From contig CANMOY010000001.1 in assembly GCA_947499595.1 (NCBI GenBank), positions 310,001 through 374,000 of the forward strand: DNA of 64,000 nt. Reading direction: 5' to 3'. Shown here piece by piece: positions 54,030-62,874 of the stretch (the first letter of the stretch is position 1; the number at the start of each line of letters is the position of its first letter). Source of the stretch: an uncultured Mesonia sp. Its GTDB lineage: Bacteria; Bacteroidota; Bacteroidia; Flavobacteriales; Flavobacteriaceae. A program made the position numbers and the translations under genes. The notes under the pieces are model-generated. The model was not told the DNA's origin and ran no database searches. It saw only the letters and a program-made list of their open reading frames with translations.

Positions 54030-56201
54030 CTAGCTAATTTTTTTTAGTTTTTCAGAAATCTCGTAAAGCCATTTTATTTGTTCATAAATTAAAATGGCTT
54101 CTTGAATTTTTTCTGTTTCGTCTTGTGTCAAAGTTAATTTATTTAAAGAGTAACTTAAATCGTTATAAGCATTTTTTAACGATTCGGTTTCCTTTACACT
54201 AGTTAATACAGTTGATTTTCCTTCTAAATTTTCGAGAGTGGTGGTTAAATTATCTGCTACCGAGGAAGCGATGAAATCAAAAGATTCTGACATTTGAGTT
54301 GTCTTATGGGTATTTATAAAATTACCTAAGCTTGCTAACGAAGAAATAAAGGTTTGGTTTAAGGCAGTGTATTTGTATAATTTTTGATAAGCGTCTTGTT
54401 TAGACTTAGGTTCTTGCGCCATACGCTGTAAGGCTGCGCTAAGATTTCCTTGCGTAATAAAAGCAAATTTTCTTGCTAGTTTATATTCATCGTCAACTTT
54501 ATTTTTGGTTGAATATAATTTTCTAATTTGATTAAAATAAGCCAAACTACCTTTTATAGCTTCCTTAACCTCCTTTTGATAATTAGCGTGTTCCCAAGTG
54601 GGCCACAAAATGAAATTCCCACAAAAAGCTAAAGAAGCACCAATTACAGTATCTAATAACCTATATTGAATTACATTTAAAACATTAGGCTGCAAAAGAG
54701 CATAAAGAAAAACAACATTAAGCGTTATAAAAGCGGCGGCCCCTATATAATTTTTTTGAATTAAAGTGAATGCTATCACTAAACAAAGCATACTAAGTAC
54801 CAAGAACAATATTGGATCATGAAAAAGATACACAATTAAAAAAGCAATAGCACCGCCAAGCAGCGTGCCCAAAATGCGTTTTATAGATCGTTCTTTTGTC
54901 AGGCCGAAATTAGGTCTTAAAATAACCAGGGTAGTTAAAACAATCCAATAAGCATTCTGTAGAGCAAACCATTTGCCAACTATGACACCCAATACCATCA
55001 AAACAGCCAAACGTAAAGCATGTCTTAATATAATATTTTTAAAACTCAGTTGATTTTTATAAACTTTAAAACTATAGTCTACTGGTGTAAGAAAACGATT
55101 TATGCTTTTAGAAGTTAATTTAGCTAACTTGTCTTTGCTTTTAAGGTTCAGTACTATACGTTCAATATAGCTAAGCTTTTCATATATGCTAATTTCCTGA
55201 TTAAACCATGTCTTAAGTGTCGCTTTTGATTCTATATCACTTTTTAAGGATGAATCACTTTGCAAAACATCTCTCAGTTTACTGATTTTTAAACGAATAC
55301 CATCTTTTTTATCAAGCTTTACTTCAGATAAGAAATAGGAAGAAAAATGTAATAGTCGTTTAGCTAAATCCGATTGCAATTCTGAAAACAATTTTATAAT
55401 TTGAGGAGTAGTCTTTTTAAAATCCGTAAGCCAATTATAATCAATTGGGTTGGCTAATGCTACTTCAAAAATATCAATAAGCTCTGTAAAAATTAATAAA
55501 TTACGCCTATTGGTGTTTGACAGTCCATAAATTTTTCTATTGCTAATTAAGCTCTCGCGTAAACTCTCGTGCAGTTCATTTATTTCTATATGAAGTTGAT
55601 TTTGCTTTTCTAAATACTTAGTTAGATTTTTTGGCTTTTCAATTATTTTCTGTCGTAGAACCAAAAATTGAGCGGTTGTATTTGCCAGGTTGCCTAGCTG
55701 CCTTTTTATATAGCTATGGGGCCTAATGAGAATATAAAGTGTACTAACTAAAATATACCAGCAACACCCTAAACCTAAAAATAGAAGATGCAAACCAAGG
55801 CCTGTTTCTTTACTAAAATTGGCATAACTTAAAACGATAGCTAAAAGCCCAGAAAAACTAACCAAAGATGCTCTAAAACCATATACCGCGACACTCGCCG
55901 TAAAGAAAACATAGAGAAAAAGACAAATTAAATTTATCGTTAAATTGAACTGGGTTATCTCTCCTAAAAGTGAACCTAAAACAGCCAAAATTGCCGCTGA
56001 AACCATACCGTAAAACCGATGTTTCAAATTCCCTTGCACATCACTTGGAGCAATTAAAAACACTCCTAATGCCATGGCTATTCCATATGGCATTGCATCA
56101 ACCAAATAAAAGAAAAAAACCGGTACAAATAAGGAAAATAGTAACAGCCAGGCTTTTATAAAGTCGGTATCATTGATAATATTTTTAAATCTTTTAAACA
56201 T
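54030..56201 (-). CDS. FUSC-family membrane protein (YccS/YhfK-like)
   Basis: Inner-membrane protein of 723 residues resembling aromatic acid exporter/fusaric-acid resistance proteins. It has two clusters of membrane helices (about 17-165 and 405-540) each followed by a helical cytosolic domain (about 165-395 and 545-720). The signature ILRPNFGLTKERSIKRILGTLLGG lies at the start of the second cluster. Substrate unknown. No membrane-fusion (AaeA/EmrA-like) gene is adjacent; the downstream gene is the propeller protein, 3 bases away. Confidence 0.88.
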   Translation of the reverse strand: MFKRFKNIINDTDFIKAWLLLFSLFVPVFFFYLVDAMPYGIAMALGVFLIAPSDVQGNLKHRFYGMVSAAILAVLGSLLGEITQFNLTINLICLFLYVFFTASVAVYGFRASLVSFSGLLAIVLSYANFSKETGLGLHLLFLGLGCCWYILVSTLYILIRPHSYIKRQLGNLANTTAQFLVLRQKIIEKPKNLTKYLEKQNQLHIEINELHESLRESLISNRKIYGLSNTNRRNLLIFTELIDIFEVALANPIDYNWLTDFKKTTPQIIKLFSELQSDLAKRLLHFSSYFLSEVKLDKKDGIRLKISKLRDVLQSDSSLKSDIESKATLKTWFNQEISIYEKLSYIERIVLNLKSKDKLAKLTSKSINRFLTPVDYSFKVYKNQLSFKNIILRHALRLAVLMVLGVIVGKWFALQNAYWIVLTTLVILRPNFGLTKERSIKRILGTLLGGAIAFLIVYLFHDPILFLVLSMLCLVIAFTLIQKNYIGAAAFITLNVVFLYALLQPNVLNVIQYRLLDTVIGASLAFCGNFILWPTWEHANYQKEVKEAIKGSLAYFNQIRKLYSTKNKVDDEYKLARKFAFITQGNLSAALQRMAQEPKSKQDAYQKLYKYTALNQTFISSLASLGNFINTHKTTQMSESFDFIASSVADNLTTTLENLEGKSTVLTSVKETESLKNAYNDLSYSLNKLTLTQDETEKIQEAILIYEQIKWLYEISEKLKKIS

Positions 56202-56249
56202 TGTTCCTAATCCAAAGAATCATTTTTTCATTGGGTTTAATTGATGTCG

Positions 56250-56257
56250 CAAACTTA
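56250..56257 (-). promoter_or_regulatory. Predicted -7 box for the FUSC operon
   Basis: Minus-strand TAAGTTTG matches TAnnTTTG, about 49 bases before the ATG at 56201. No standard -33 box seen. Confidence 0.38.
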
Positions 56258-56327
56258 TTATAAAATATTGGTTATGTACTTGTTTAGCGTTTAAAGTACT
56301 AGTATTTTTACATAAATTTAAAATTTA

Positions 56328-57617
56328 ATGCAGCATAAAGAAACAGCGCGTTGGGCGTACTATTGGTTAAAGGATTACAACTGGACGGACACCATGGCGC
56401 AATATGGTAATTTTACGTTCAATCTTATTTTTCTTTTAATTTTAGGTTATCTTTTTAATTTCTTAATCCGTAAAATTCTAATTACAAGTTTTGGTAAACT
56501 GGTAAAAAAAACCAAAACCGTTTTTGACGATTTTCTTTTTAAAAACAATGCGCTTACCCACCTCACTCATTTGATTACGTTGTTGTTTTATCGCTCAATG
56601 TTGCCTTATCTTTTAATCGATTTCCCTGCATTGAGAGATGAATCAATTATTTTATTAGATCTTGCTAGTATTATCATTAGCATTTGGTTCATACGCAGTG
56701 TTTTAAGAAGTTTAAGAGATTTTCTACGAACACTAAATAGTTTTAAAGATAAGCCTATAGAAAGCTACATACAAGTGGTTATGATTTTTATTTGGCTTTT
56801 TGGAGGCATAATAATTTTTAGCTTGCTAACAGGAAAATCAGTTTGGCAATTTTTAACCGCCTTAGGAGCATTATCCGCCATAATTTTACTGATTTTCAAG
56901 GATACCATTCTAGGATTTGTAGCTAGCATTCAGGTAGCTGTAAATGATACTGTTCGAATTGGTGATTGGATCACTATGGAAAAGTATGGTGCAGATGGAG
57001 ATGTCATAGAAATAAATTTATCATCTGTTAAAATAAGAAATTTTGATAAAACCATTACCAGTATACCTACATATTACTTGATTTCTGATTCATTTAAAAA
57101 CTGGCGAGGAATGAGTGTTTCGGGTGGTCGTCGAATTAAGCGTGCCGTAAATATCAAAACAAATTCTATTCGATTTTTGAGTTCTGAAGATATAGCAGAT
57201 TTAAAAAATATTCAATTAATAGCTCCCTATTTGGATGAAAAATCTAAGGAAATTGAGCAATACAACATACAACACAACATTAATAAATCGCAGATAGTTA
57301 ATGGACGAAACCTTACCAATATTGGTGTTTTTAGGAGATATATAGAATTATACCTTGCCAACCATCCTAAAATAAATCATGAAATGATAGCAATGGTAAG
57401 ACAGCTCCCCCCTACGGCACAAGGAACACCCTTAGAAGTATATGCATTTTCGGCAGATAAGGTTTGGTTGAACTATGAAGGTATTGTCTCAGATCTTTTT
57501 GACCATATATTAGCAGCATTACCATATTTTAAATTAGAAGTTTACGAATTACCCAGTAGTTCAATTATGAAAAAGAACGAGAAAAACAATTTTGTTCCGC
57601 CCCAAAATCAATCTTAA
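56328..57617 (+). CDS. Mechanosensitive ion channel, YbdG type
   Basis: Inner-membrane MscS-family channel of 429 residues that opens under osmotic tension. It has about five membrane helices; the pore-lining TM3 is in LTALGALSAIILLIFKD. The beta-domain follows at VNDTVRIGDWITMEKYGADGDVIEI and the SFKNWRGMSVSGGRRIKRA segment, which is close to the YbdG subfamily. Length and insert fit YbdG rather than MscS (286 residues). It is divergent from the FUSC operon. Confidence 0.93.
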   Translation: MQHKETARWAYYWLKDYNWTDTMAQYGNFTFNLIFLLILGYLFNFLIRKILITSFGKLVKKTKTVFDDFLFKNNALTHLTHLITLLFYRSMLPYLLIDFPALRDESIILLDLASIIISIWFIRSVLRSLRDFLRTLNSFKDKPIESYIQVVMIFIWLFGGIIIFSLLTGKSVWQFLTALGALSAIILLIFKDTILGFVASIQVAVNDTVRIGDWITMEKYGADGDVIEINLSSVKIRNFDKTITSIPTYYLISDSFKNWRGMSVSGGRRIKRAVNIKTNSIRFLSSEDIADLKNIQLIAPYLDEKSKEIEQYNIQHNINKSQIVNGRNLTNIGVFRRYIELYLANHPKINHEMIAMVRQLPPTAQGTPLEVYAFSADKVWLNYEGIVSDLFDHILAALPYFKLEVYELPSSSIMKKNEKNNFVPPQNQS

Positions 57618-57631
57618 AAATTTTATTTTAA

Positions 57632-57663
57632 CTTGTAGAAGCGCATATTTGAACTTACCTTTG
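57632..57663 (+). promoter_or_regulatory. Predicted promoter for the VTT/DedA-type gene
   Basis: CTTG at 57632-57635, 20 bases, then TACCTTTG at 57656-57663. It matches TTTG-N19-TAnnTTTG with one mismatch and one extra base, about 27 bases before ATG 57690. Confidence 0.5.
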
Positions 57664-57689
57664 CAACTTTTAATATTTGCCTCAAATAA

Positions 57690-58310
57690 ATGTCAAATAA
57701 CAAGAATTTTAAGAAAAAGCCCCGTTGGAAATTACTGCACCAGTATTATTCATATACTGGGTTTTACTCGTTTGTAGGAAAATCATTACTTAAGGCGGCT
57801 ATTCCCATTGCTGTATTTGTGGTCGGACTTATTGCAGTACATTTTTTTGTAATTGATATCAACGATGTATTGGCTTATATCACCGCTAATTTTCCACCCA
57901 TTGGAGTGTTGAGCGTTTTCTTTTTGTCTGAATCTATATTAGGACTCATCCCGCCTGAAATCTTTATTGCTTGGGCAGGAAAATCACTACATCCTAATTG
58001 GTATTTATTTACCTTAGCCTTATTATCTTATTTAGGCGGAATAGTATCTTATTTCGCTGGACGCGGAATTGCAAGTATTCCTTCGGTTTTTGTCTACCTT
58101 GAAGTGAAAATGGCTAAGCATATTAAAAATATGCGAAAATGGGGAGGGTTTTTAATTGTGGTAGGAGCTTTACTACCTGTTCCGTTTGCTATTTCAAGTA
58201 TTGCAGCCGGTATAATTAAATTCCCTTTTGGAAGTTATTTGCTTTTTGGTCTATTGCGATTTTTACGCTTTTTCATTTATGGTGTAATGATTTTTGGCGC
58301 CCTAAACTAA
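57690..58310 (+). CDS. VTT/DedA-type small membrane protein
   Basis: Protein of 206 residues with about five membrane segments. It has the DedA/SNARE-associated (VTT) pattern: FFLSESILGLIPPEIFIAWAG, then YLGGIVSYFAGRGI and GALLPVPFAISSIAAGIIKFPF, which includes the re-entrant Pro/Gly segments. Several DedA proteins flip undecaprenyl phosphate or phosphatidylethanolamine; the role here is open. The first 25 residues are basic and aromatic. It ends before a hairpin terminator shared with the helicase gene. Confidence 0.8.
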   Translation: MSNNKNFKKKPRWKLLHQYYSYTGFYSFVGKSLLKAAIPIAVFVVGLIAVHFFVIDINDVLAYITANFPPIGVLSVFFLSESILGLIPPEIFIAWAGKSLHPNWYLFTLALLSYLGGIVSYFAGRGIASIPSVFVYLEVKMAKHIKNMRKWGGFLIVVGALLPVPFAISSIAAGIIKFPFGSYLLFGLLRFLRFFIYGVMIFGALN

Positions 58311-58346
58311 ATACTAATCACATACAAAACCTTTAAAAACAAAATT

Positions 58347-58384
58347 AAAAAAAAAACTAGCGGTTAATTCGCTAGTTTTTTTTT
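58347..58384. terminator. Bidirectional terminator
   Basis: Stem CTAGCG/CGCTAG with loop GTTAATT, extended by ten A and nine T. It lies between the convergent VTT-protein and helicase genes. Confidence 0.9.
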
Positions 58385-58401
58385 CTAAATGATATTATTT
58401 G

Positions 58402-59937
58402 TTAATCGATAAATAATTCATTGATTCTAGAACGCAATTTTCGATTGTAATCCTCGTACAACCAGTCACGGTAATTTTTAGTATTATTAATAATGCAGTA
58501 AGAATAGCGCTTCACTCGGTCTCTAATATCATCGGCTAATTCTCTTGCCAAAATTCTAGCGTCAAACACATCTTCACTATTCTCTATACACATTTTGGCA
58601 TGCTGCTCTATTGAAGCTTCTAAAACCTTTTTTGATTTCTCGCCATTATTCACCGCCTTCTCATATTCTGCTTTAATATCAAACTCAATATCTTCTGAGT
58701 TTTTGAACATTTCCCTTATTTCAGCGGGCATCTTGTACTTAAACTCTCTTTCTATCTCCTCATCACCGGTAATATTCTCTAAGAAGTAGTCTGGATTTTT
58801 AAATATAAGCTGCCAATCTACTGGTGCATCCCAAAGCCCAAATCGTGCGGCATTATTTCCCAAATCAATAACATTAAATGTGTCTTTCCCTGGTAATTTA
58901 CGAGAACCACGACCAATCATTTGGTAATAGAGCGTTAACGATTTGGTAGCTCGATTTAAAATAATATTTTCAACAGTAGGCTCGTCAAAACCGGTAGTTA
59001 AAATACTCACCGAGGTTAGGATAGCATCGGGTTTATTTTTAAACCACTTAAGAATTTCTTTTCTTTCTTTTTTAGAATGGGTATTGTCTAAGTGTTTGAT
59101 TTCATACCCAGCATCTTTAAAAGTTTGATAGACGTACCACGAAGTATTTATCCCGTTATTAAAAATTAAGGTCTTTTTACCTTTACAATGCTCCTCATAA
59201 GCCTGAACAAGCTTATTTTGCATAGACATATTTGTATAAAGATCTTCAGATGATTTTACCGTGTAATCTCCGTTAATACCTACCTGTAACGAGGTTAAAC
59301 CTACATCATAGCTATAAGTTTTTGCTCGCGCTAAGAATCCTTGCTGAATTAATGATGGAATTGAGTTACCAACTATTAGTTCTTGGTAGTTGTCTTTCAT
59401 CGGCAACTTAATGTTAGAACTTAAAGGGGTTGCTGTAACACCTAAAATAAATGAGTCTTCAAAATACTTAAATAATTTTGTGAATGAATTATAATGAGCT
59501 TCATCTATAATCACTAAGCCAACATCGGCTACTTCTAATTTATCATCATTCAAGCGGTTATTCAAAGTTTCAACCATTGCAACAAAACATTGATAATCGT
59601 CTTGATCGGGAAGCTCTTTTACTTTTGAATTAATTATCTTGTTTTTTACCCCAAATCCTTTCAACATTTTTGAGGTCTGCTTACATAGCTCAATCCTGTG
59701 CGTTAAAATAACAACCTTTTTGTCTGTTTGATTTATATAACGCCGAACAATTTCTGAGAATATAACGGTTTTTCCTCCACCTGTTGGTAATTGATATAGC
59801 AAATTAAAGTTGTCTGGTGCTTCATCTAGGTAAGAAAATATTTTATTCAAATCTTCTTGTTGGTAGCCATACAATTCTTTTTCGGTATTGCTTTTCTCAA
59901 TTTTGTCTTTCGTATTCTCCACCATAATATCGGTCAT
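58402..59937 (-). CDS. Stand-alone SF2 DEAD/DEAH helicase
   Basis: ATP-dependent helicase/translocase of 511 residues, similar to the motor of type I/III restriction subunits and SSL2-like helicases. Walker A QLPTGGGKT is at 50-58, DEAH in VVIIDEAHYNSF, then GVTATPLSS (motif III-like), ILTTGFDEP and MIGRGSRKLPG (motif VI). The C-terminus (about 390-511) is helical and acidic/basic. No methylase or specificity gene lies nearby and the flanking genes are ordinary, so a restriction role is not supported. The substrate is unknown. Confidence 0.9.
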   Translation of the reverse strand: MTDIMVENTKDKIEKSNTEKELYGYQQEDLNKIFSYLDEAPDNFNLLYQLPTGGGKTVIFSEIVRRYINQTDKKVVILTHRIELCKQTSKMLKGFGVKNKIINSKVKELPDQDDYQCFVAMVETLNNRLNDDKLEVADVGLVIIDEAHYNSFTKLFKYFEDSFILGVTATPLSSNIKLPMKDNYQELIVGNSIPSLIQQGFLARAKTYSYDVGLTSLQVGINGDYTVKSSEDLYTNMSMQNKLVQAYEEHCKGKKTLIFNNGINTSWYVYQTFKDAGYEIKHLDNTHSKKERKEILKWFKNKPDAILTSVSILTTGFDEPTVENIILNRATKSLTLYYQMIGRGSRKLPGKDTFNVIDLGNNAARFGLWDAPVDWQLIFKNPDYFLENITGDEEIEREFKYKMPAEIREMFKNSEDIEFDIKAEYEKAVNNGEKSKKVLEASIEQHAKMCIENSEDVFDARILARELADDIRDRVKRYSYCIINNTKNYRDWLYEDYNRKLRSRINELFID

Positions 59938-59980
59938 TAAAGAAGTCTTAAATGTTAATCCTGTTAAAAATTTAATCCTG

Positions 59981-59988
59981 CAAAATTA
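59981..59988 (-). promoter_or_regulatory. Predicted -7 box for the helicase gene
   Basis: Minus-strand TAATTTTG matches TAnnTTTG, about 44 bases before the ATG at 59937. Confidence 0.4.
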
Positions 59989-60134
59989 AGCAGTTTTAAA
60001 GGAATTTGTAGCCTATTTTAAAAGAAATTCTAGTTTTAAATTTATCGGTTTGTAAATCAAAACATTAATCTATACCGAAAAAAAATTAGATGATAATTTT
60101 AAGTCTAGCTTGAACTTTTTTAGACATAAACTCT

Positions 60135-60142
60135 TACTTTTG
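60135..60142 (+). promoter_or_regulatory. Predicted -7 box for the acidic protein gene
   Basis: TACTTTTG matches TAnnTTTG, about 31 bases before the TTG at 60173. A CTTG at 60109-60112 is 22 bases upstream, slightly too far for an ideal -33 box. Confidence 0.42.
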
Positions 60143-60172
60143 CATTTCTAATAACATTAAAAACTAGCTACA

Positions 60173-60571
60173 TTGAATAATCCAAAAGCACAAAAACTTA
60201 TAGCCAAAATTTTAGATGAGCTTAATCAAGTAGGAATCATTGCCAATACTCTAGTAGCCGACTTGAAAGAGCTACGTCCATTTGCGGTTGAAGAAAAAAG
60301 ACCGGTTGTAGCCAAAGCTTTGCGTTTAGCTTATGAGCATATTGAAGAAACTTTTACTTTTGATATTCCTATTCCAGAAGAAGAGCCTATAGAGGTTTTG
60401 GAAGAAGGTGAGCTAGAAGAAGAAACCACGGAAGCTAATGAAACGGAGAGTGAATTTGATGCTGATCAAAGCATGATTTATTTCATTAATCTTATTAAAG
60501 ATAGCGACAACAAATTGAATATAGAAGAAATTAGAGAGTATAATGAAGCTTTACAGAATTACGAATTCTAG
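60173..60571 (+). CDS. Acidic conserved protein, function unknown
   Basis: Soluble protein of 132 residues starting at TTG 60173. Residues 1-65 are helical (KLIAKILDELNQVGIIANTL). A strongly acidic stretch follows (about 68-100, mainly Glu/Asp), and the C-terminal segment (SMIYFINLIKDSDNKLNIEEI) is helical again. It has no signal peptide, Cys or known motif. A homologous protein occurs widely in flavobacteria as I recall. It ends before a hairpin shared with galE. Confidence 0.75.
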   Translation: MNNPKAQKLIAKILDELNQVGIIANTLVADLKELRPFAVEEKRPVVAKALRLAYEHIEETFTFDIPIPEEEPIEVLEEGELEEETTEANETESEFDADQSMIYFINLIKDSDNKLNIEEIREYNEALQNYEF

Positions 60572-60584
60572 TAATTTTTTAAAT

Positions 60585-60627
60585 TTACAAGATAAAGCCC
60601 GTTAGTTTAACGGGCTTTATCTTGTAA
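60585..60627. terminator. Twenty-base-pair hairpin between convergent genes
   Basis: Perfect 20-base arms (60585-60604 and 60608-60627) with loop GTT and core AAAGCCCGTTA. It ends at the base before the galE stop codon. The T tracts beside it are short, so it may act partly as a 3' end stabiliser. Confidence 0.85.
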
Positions 60628-61662
60628 TTATATTTCATTTTTTTCGGCCTCGGCTAATCTTTTTTCCCAAGCCCATGCGCTGGTTAAGGCTTCTTCAAGA
60701 CTGTGTTTAGCCTTCCATCCTAGTTCTTGGTTTGCTTTTTTAGTATCTGCAAATGCTGCCTCTACATCTCCTGGTCTTCTACTTGTTAAAACATAATTTA
60801 AGGCTTGTCCCGTTACTTTTTCAAAAACCCTTATGACCTCCATAACCGAGCTTCCTTTACCTGTACCTATATTAAAAACCTCGTAGTTTTTAGCTTGTTT
60901 CCCTTTAATTAATCGTTCTAAAGCTACCATATGCGCTTCGGCTAAATCCATTACGTGAATATAATCTCGAATGGCTGTGCCATCTGCGGTATCGTAATCG
61001 TCTCCAAATACAGATAATTTCTCTCGTTTTCCTATAGCTGTTTGTGTTATAAAGGGTACTAAATTTTGTGGCACTCCCATAGGTAACTCTCCAATGCGCG
61101 CAGAAGGATGTGCCCCTATTGGATTAAAGTAACGCAAAGCGATAGCTTTAAATTGGTTTTCACTTTTACTAAAGTCTTTTATAATTTCTTCTCCTATCTG
61201 TTTGGTATTCCCGTAAGGCGACTCTGCGGTTTTCACAGGAGCATTTTCGCCTATGGGTAATAAATCGGCTTGACCGTAAACGGTACAAGAAGAACTGAAT
61301 ATAAAATTATTAAGGTTTCTTCTTCGCATCTCCTGCAAAAGAAAAACAAGCGTATTGAGGTTGTTTTCATAATACAATAAAGGCTTTTCAACACTTTCGC
61401 CCACAGCCTTCGATGCTGCAAAATGAATTACACCCTGAATGTCTGGATGCTCATCAAAAAACTGCTGTACCTTTAAAGGATTTCTTAAATCTAATCTTGA
61501 AAATTTCGGAGATTTATTGGTAATACTACAAATTCCTTCTAAGGTTGTAAAGCTAGAATTTGATAAATTATCAATTATTATGACTTCATAGTTGTTTTGA
61601 AGCAATTGAACAACCGTATGTGATCCAATGTAACCAAGACCTCCTGTTACTAAAATTTTCAT
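60628..61662 (-). CDS. galE: UDP-glucose 4-epimerase
   Basis: Interconverts UDP-glucose and UDP-galactose with bound NAD, for glycan and capsule precursors. The 344-residue protein has the cofactor motif VTGGLGYIGSH at 5-15 and catalytic Tyr150-x3-Lys154 (SPYGNTK), with Ser in SSSCTVYG near 124. The ATG at 61662 is chosen because the protein should begin MKILVTGG. A GalE/GNE-like dual role (GlcNAc epimerase) cannot be excluded. Confidence 0.96.
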   Translation of the reverse strand: MKILVTGGLGYIGSHTVVQLLQNNYEVIIIDNLSNSSFTTLEGICSITNKSPKFSRLDLRNPLKVQQFFDEHPDIQGVIHFAASKAVGESVEKPLLYYENNLNTLVFLLQEMRRRNLNNFIFSSSCTVYGQADLLPIGENAPVKTAESPYGNTKQIGEEIIKDFSKSENQFKAIALRYFNPIGAHPSARIGELPMGVPQNLVPFITQTAIGKREKLSVFGDDYDTADGTAIRDYIHVMDLAEAHMVALERLIKGKQAKNYEVFNIGTGKGSSVMEVIRVFEKVTGQALNYVLTSRRPGDVEAAFADTKKANQELGWKAKHSLEEALTSAWAWEKRLAEAEKNEI

Positions 61663-61677
61663 GTTTTTTATTTTAAA

Positions 61678-61685
61678 CAAACATA
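61678..61685 (-). promoter_or_regulatory. Predicted -7 box for galE
   Basis: Minus-strand TATGTTTG matches TAnnTTTG, about 16 bases before the ATG at 61662. Supports the ATG at 61662 rather than 61680. Confidence 0.45.
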
Positions 61686-61763
61686 CTAAATTATGTAAGT
61701 AATTATTTAGTTTGTTTTACGATTTGTGCATTTTGATTGTTGTATCTTTACATTAAAAAAATT

Positions 61764-62054
61764 ATGGATAAATTTATTCGGGTTTTCAGGTGGATAAGCA
61801 TTTTAGAGGCTATATCTTTCTTAGTATTACTTTTGATTGCAATGCCTTTAAAATATATGTTTAATAGTCCAGAAATGGTTAGCACTGTAGGTATGGCTCA
61901 CGGCGTACTCTTTGTTTTATACGTAATGGGTGCATACTGGATGTATGAAAAACTAAACTGGTCATTAAAAACATTAGCTATTGTGATAATTTGCTCTATT
62001 TTACCCTTTGGCCCATTTTATGCCGATAAAAAATATTTACCCAATACTAAATAA
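61764..62054 (+). CDS. DUF3817 small membrane protein
   Basis: Protein of 96 residues with three membrane helices. The pattern FRWISILEAISFLVLL, the motif MVSTVGMAHGVLFVLYV and the final FGPFYADKKYL match DUF3817 (YdzA-type) proteins. ATG 61764 is chosen; a longer in-frame start gives a hydrophobic extension unlike the family. Its TAA stop directly abuts the stop of the convergent thioesterase gene. Confidence 0.9.
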   Translation: MDKFIRVFRWISILEAISFLVLLLIAMPLKYMFNSPEMVSTVGMAHGVLFVLYVMGAYWMYEKLNWSLKTLAIVIICSILPFGPFYADKKYLPNTK

Positions 62055-62450
62055 TTATTTTTCTGTTTTAAGCCGATCTCGCACAAACTCAACTTTGCTT
62101 TTACCGTGAGGGATTGGCTTTCCATCTTCGCCTAAATTAACCATGATTATCTGATCTACAACCAGAATAGTTTCTCTTGTCATCATGTTTCTGGCTTCGC
62201 TTCTTAGGGTTATAGAAGTTTTCCCAAACTTCACGACTTCAATACCTATTTCAATGATGTCTCCTTGTTTGGCAGAACTTTTAAAACTAATCTCGCTCAT
62301 ATAAGCGGTAACTGTTTTAGGGTTTTCTAATTGTACTACTGTATAGAGCGCAGCCTCTTCGTCTATCCAACTTAAAAGTCTTCCGCCAAAAAGGGTGGCA
62401 TTAGGGTTTAGGTCTTCTGGTTTAACCCATTTACGTGTATGAAATCTCAT
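62055..62450 (-). CDS. Hotdog-fold acyl-CoA thioesterase (YciA-like)
   Basis: Cytosolic thioesterase of 131 residues. The hotdog helix motif NATLFGGRLLSWIDEEAA, with Asp as likely catalytic residue, and MSEISFKSSAKQGDII match the 4HBT/YciA family. It hydrolyses acyl-CoA esters; the chain length is not known. Its start overlaps the NUDIX gene stop by 20 bases. Confidence 0.92.
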   Translation of the reverse strand: MRFHTRKWVKPEDLNPNATLFGGRLLSWIDEEAALYTVVQLENPKTVTAYMSEISFKSSAKQGDIIEIGIEVVKFGKTSITLRSEARNMMTRETILVVDQIIMVNLGEDGKPIPHGKSKVEFVRDRLKTEK

Positions 62451-62874
62451 TTTTTATATTTAATTTTAAAATTGCGTCTTCTATAATTTGCTGGTGATCA
62501 AAGGCTAAAGAAAAATCTTGCTTTATGGGTAAGCTCTCCCAGCTTACTTCTTTAGCATCATCGGCTGCTTTTGCGATGGGTCTTTTTGTTAATAGACTAG
62601 CAAAAGCGACACTGATAATTCTTTTTCTCGGGTCACGATCCACTTTATCATAAACCCCAATTTGCGTCCAATTTTTGATCTTTAATCCTGTTTCTTCTTT
62701 TAGTTCTCGTTCGCAAGCCTTTTTTAGGGTTTCTTCAGGTTCTAAGAAGCCCCCAGGTAATGCCCAGCTGTCTTTAAATGGCTGATTTTTTCTCTTAATT
62801 AACAAGACAGATATGCCTGAATTAGATTTGTAAAAAATCACAGCATCGGTTGTAACTAAAATCTCCTCTCTCAT
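62431..62874 (-). CDS. NUDIX hydrolase
   Basis: Enzyme of 147 residues that cleaves nucleoside diphosphates linked to another moiety. The NUDIX box is complete: GGFLEPEETLKKACERELKE followed by ETGL (G-x5-E-x7-REUxEExGU pattern). The start TTDAVIFYKSNSGISVLLIKR is typical of ADP-ribose pyrophosphatase-like members. Its ATG overlaps the DUF72 stop by 4 bases and its stop overlaps the thioesterase start by 20 bases. Confidence 0.93.
   Translation of the reverse strand: MREEILVTTDAVIFYKSNSGISVLLIKRKNQPFKDSWALPGGFLEPEETLKKACERELKEETGLKIKNWTQIGVYDKVDRDPRKRIISVAFASLLTKRPIAKAADDAKEVSWESLPIKQDFSLAFDHQQIIEDAILKLNIKNEISYT

Noticed and set aside
58402-59937. Type I restriction HsdR subunit
   Set aside because: Too short, no nuclease motif, and no hsdM or hsdS gene in the neighbourhood.
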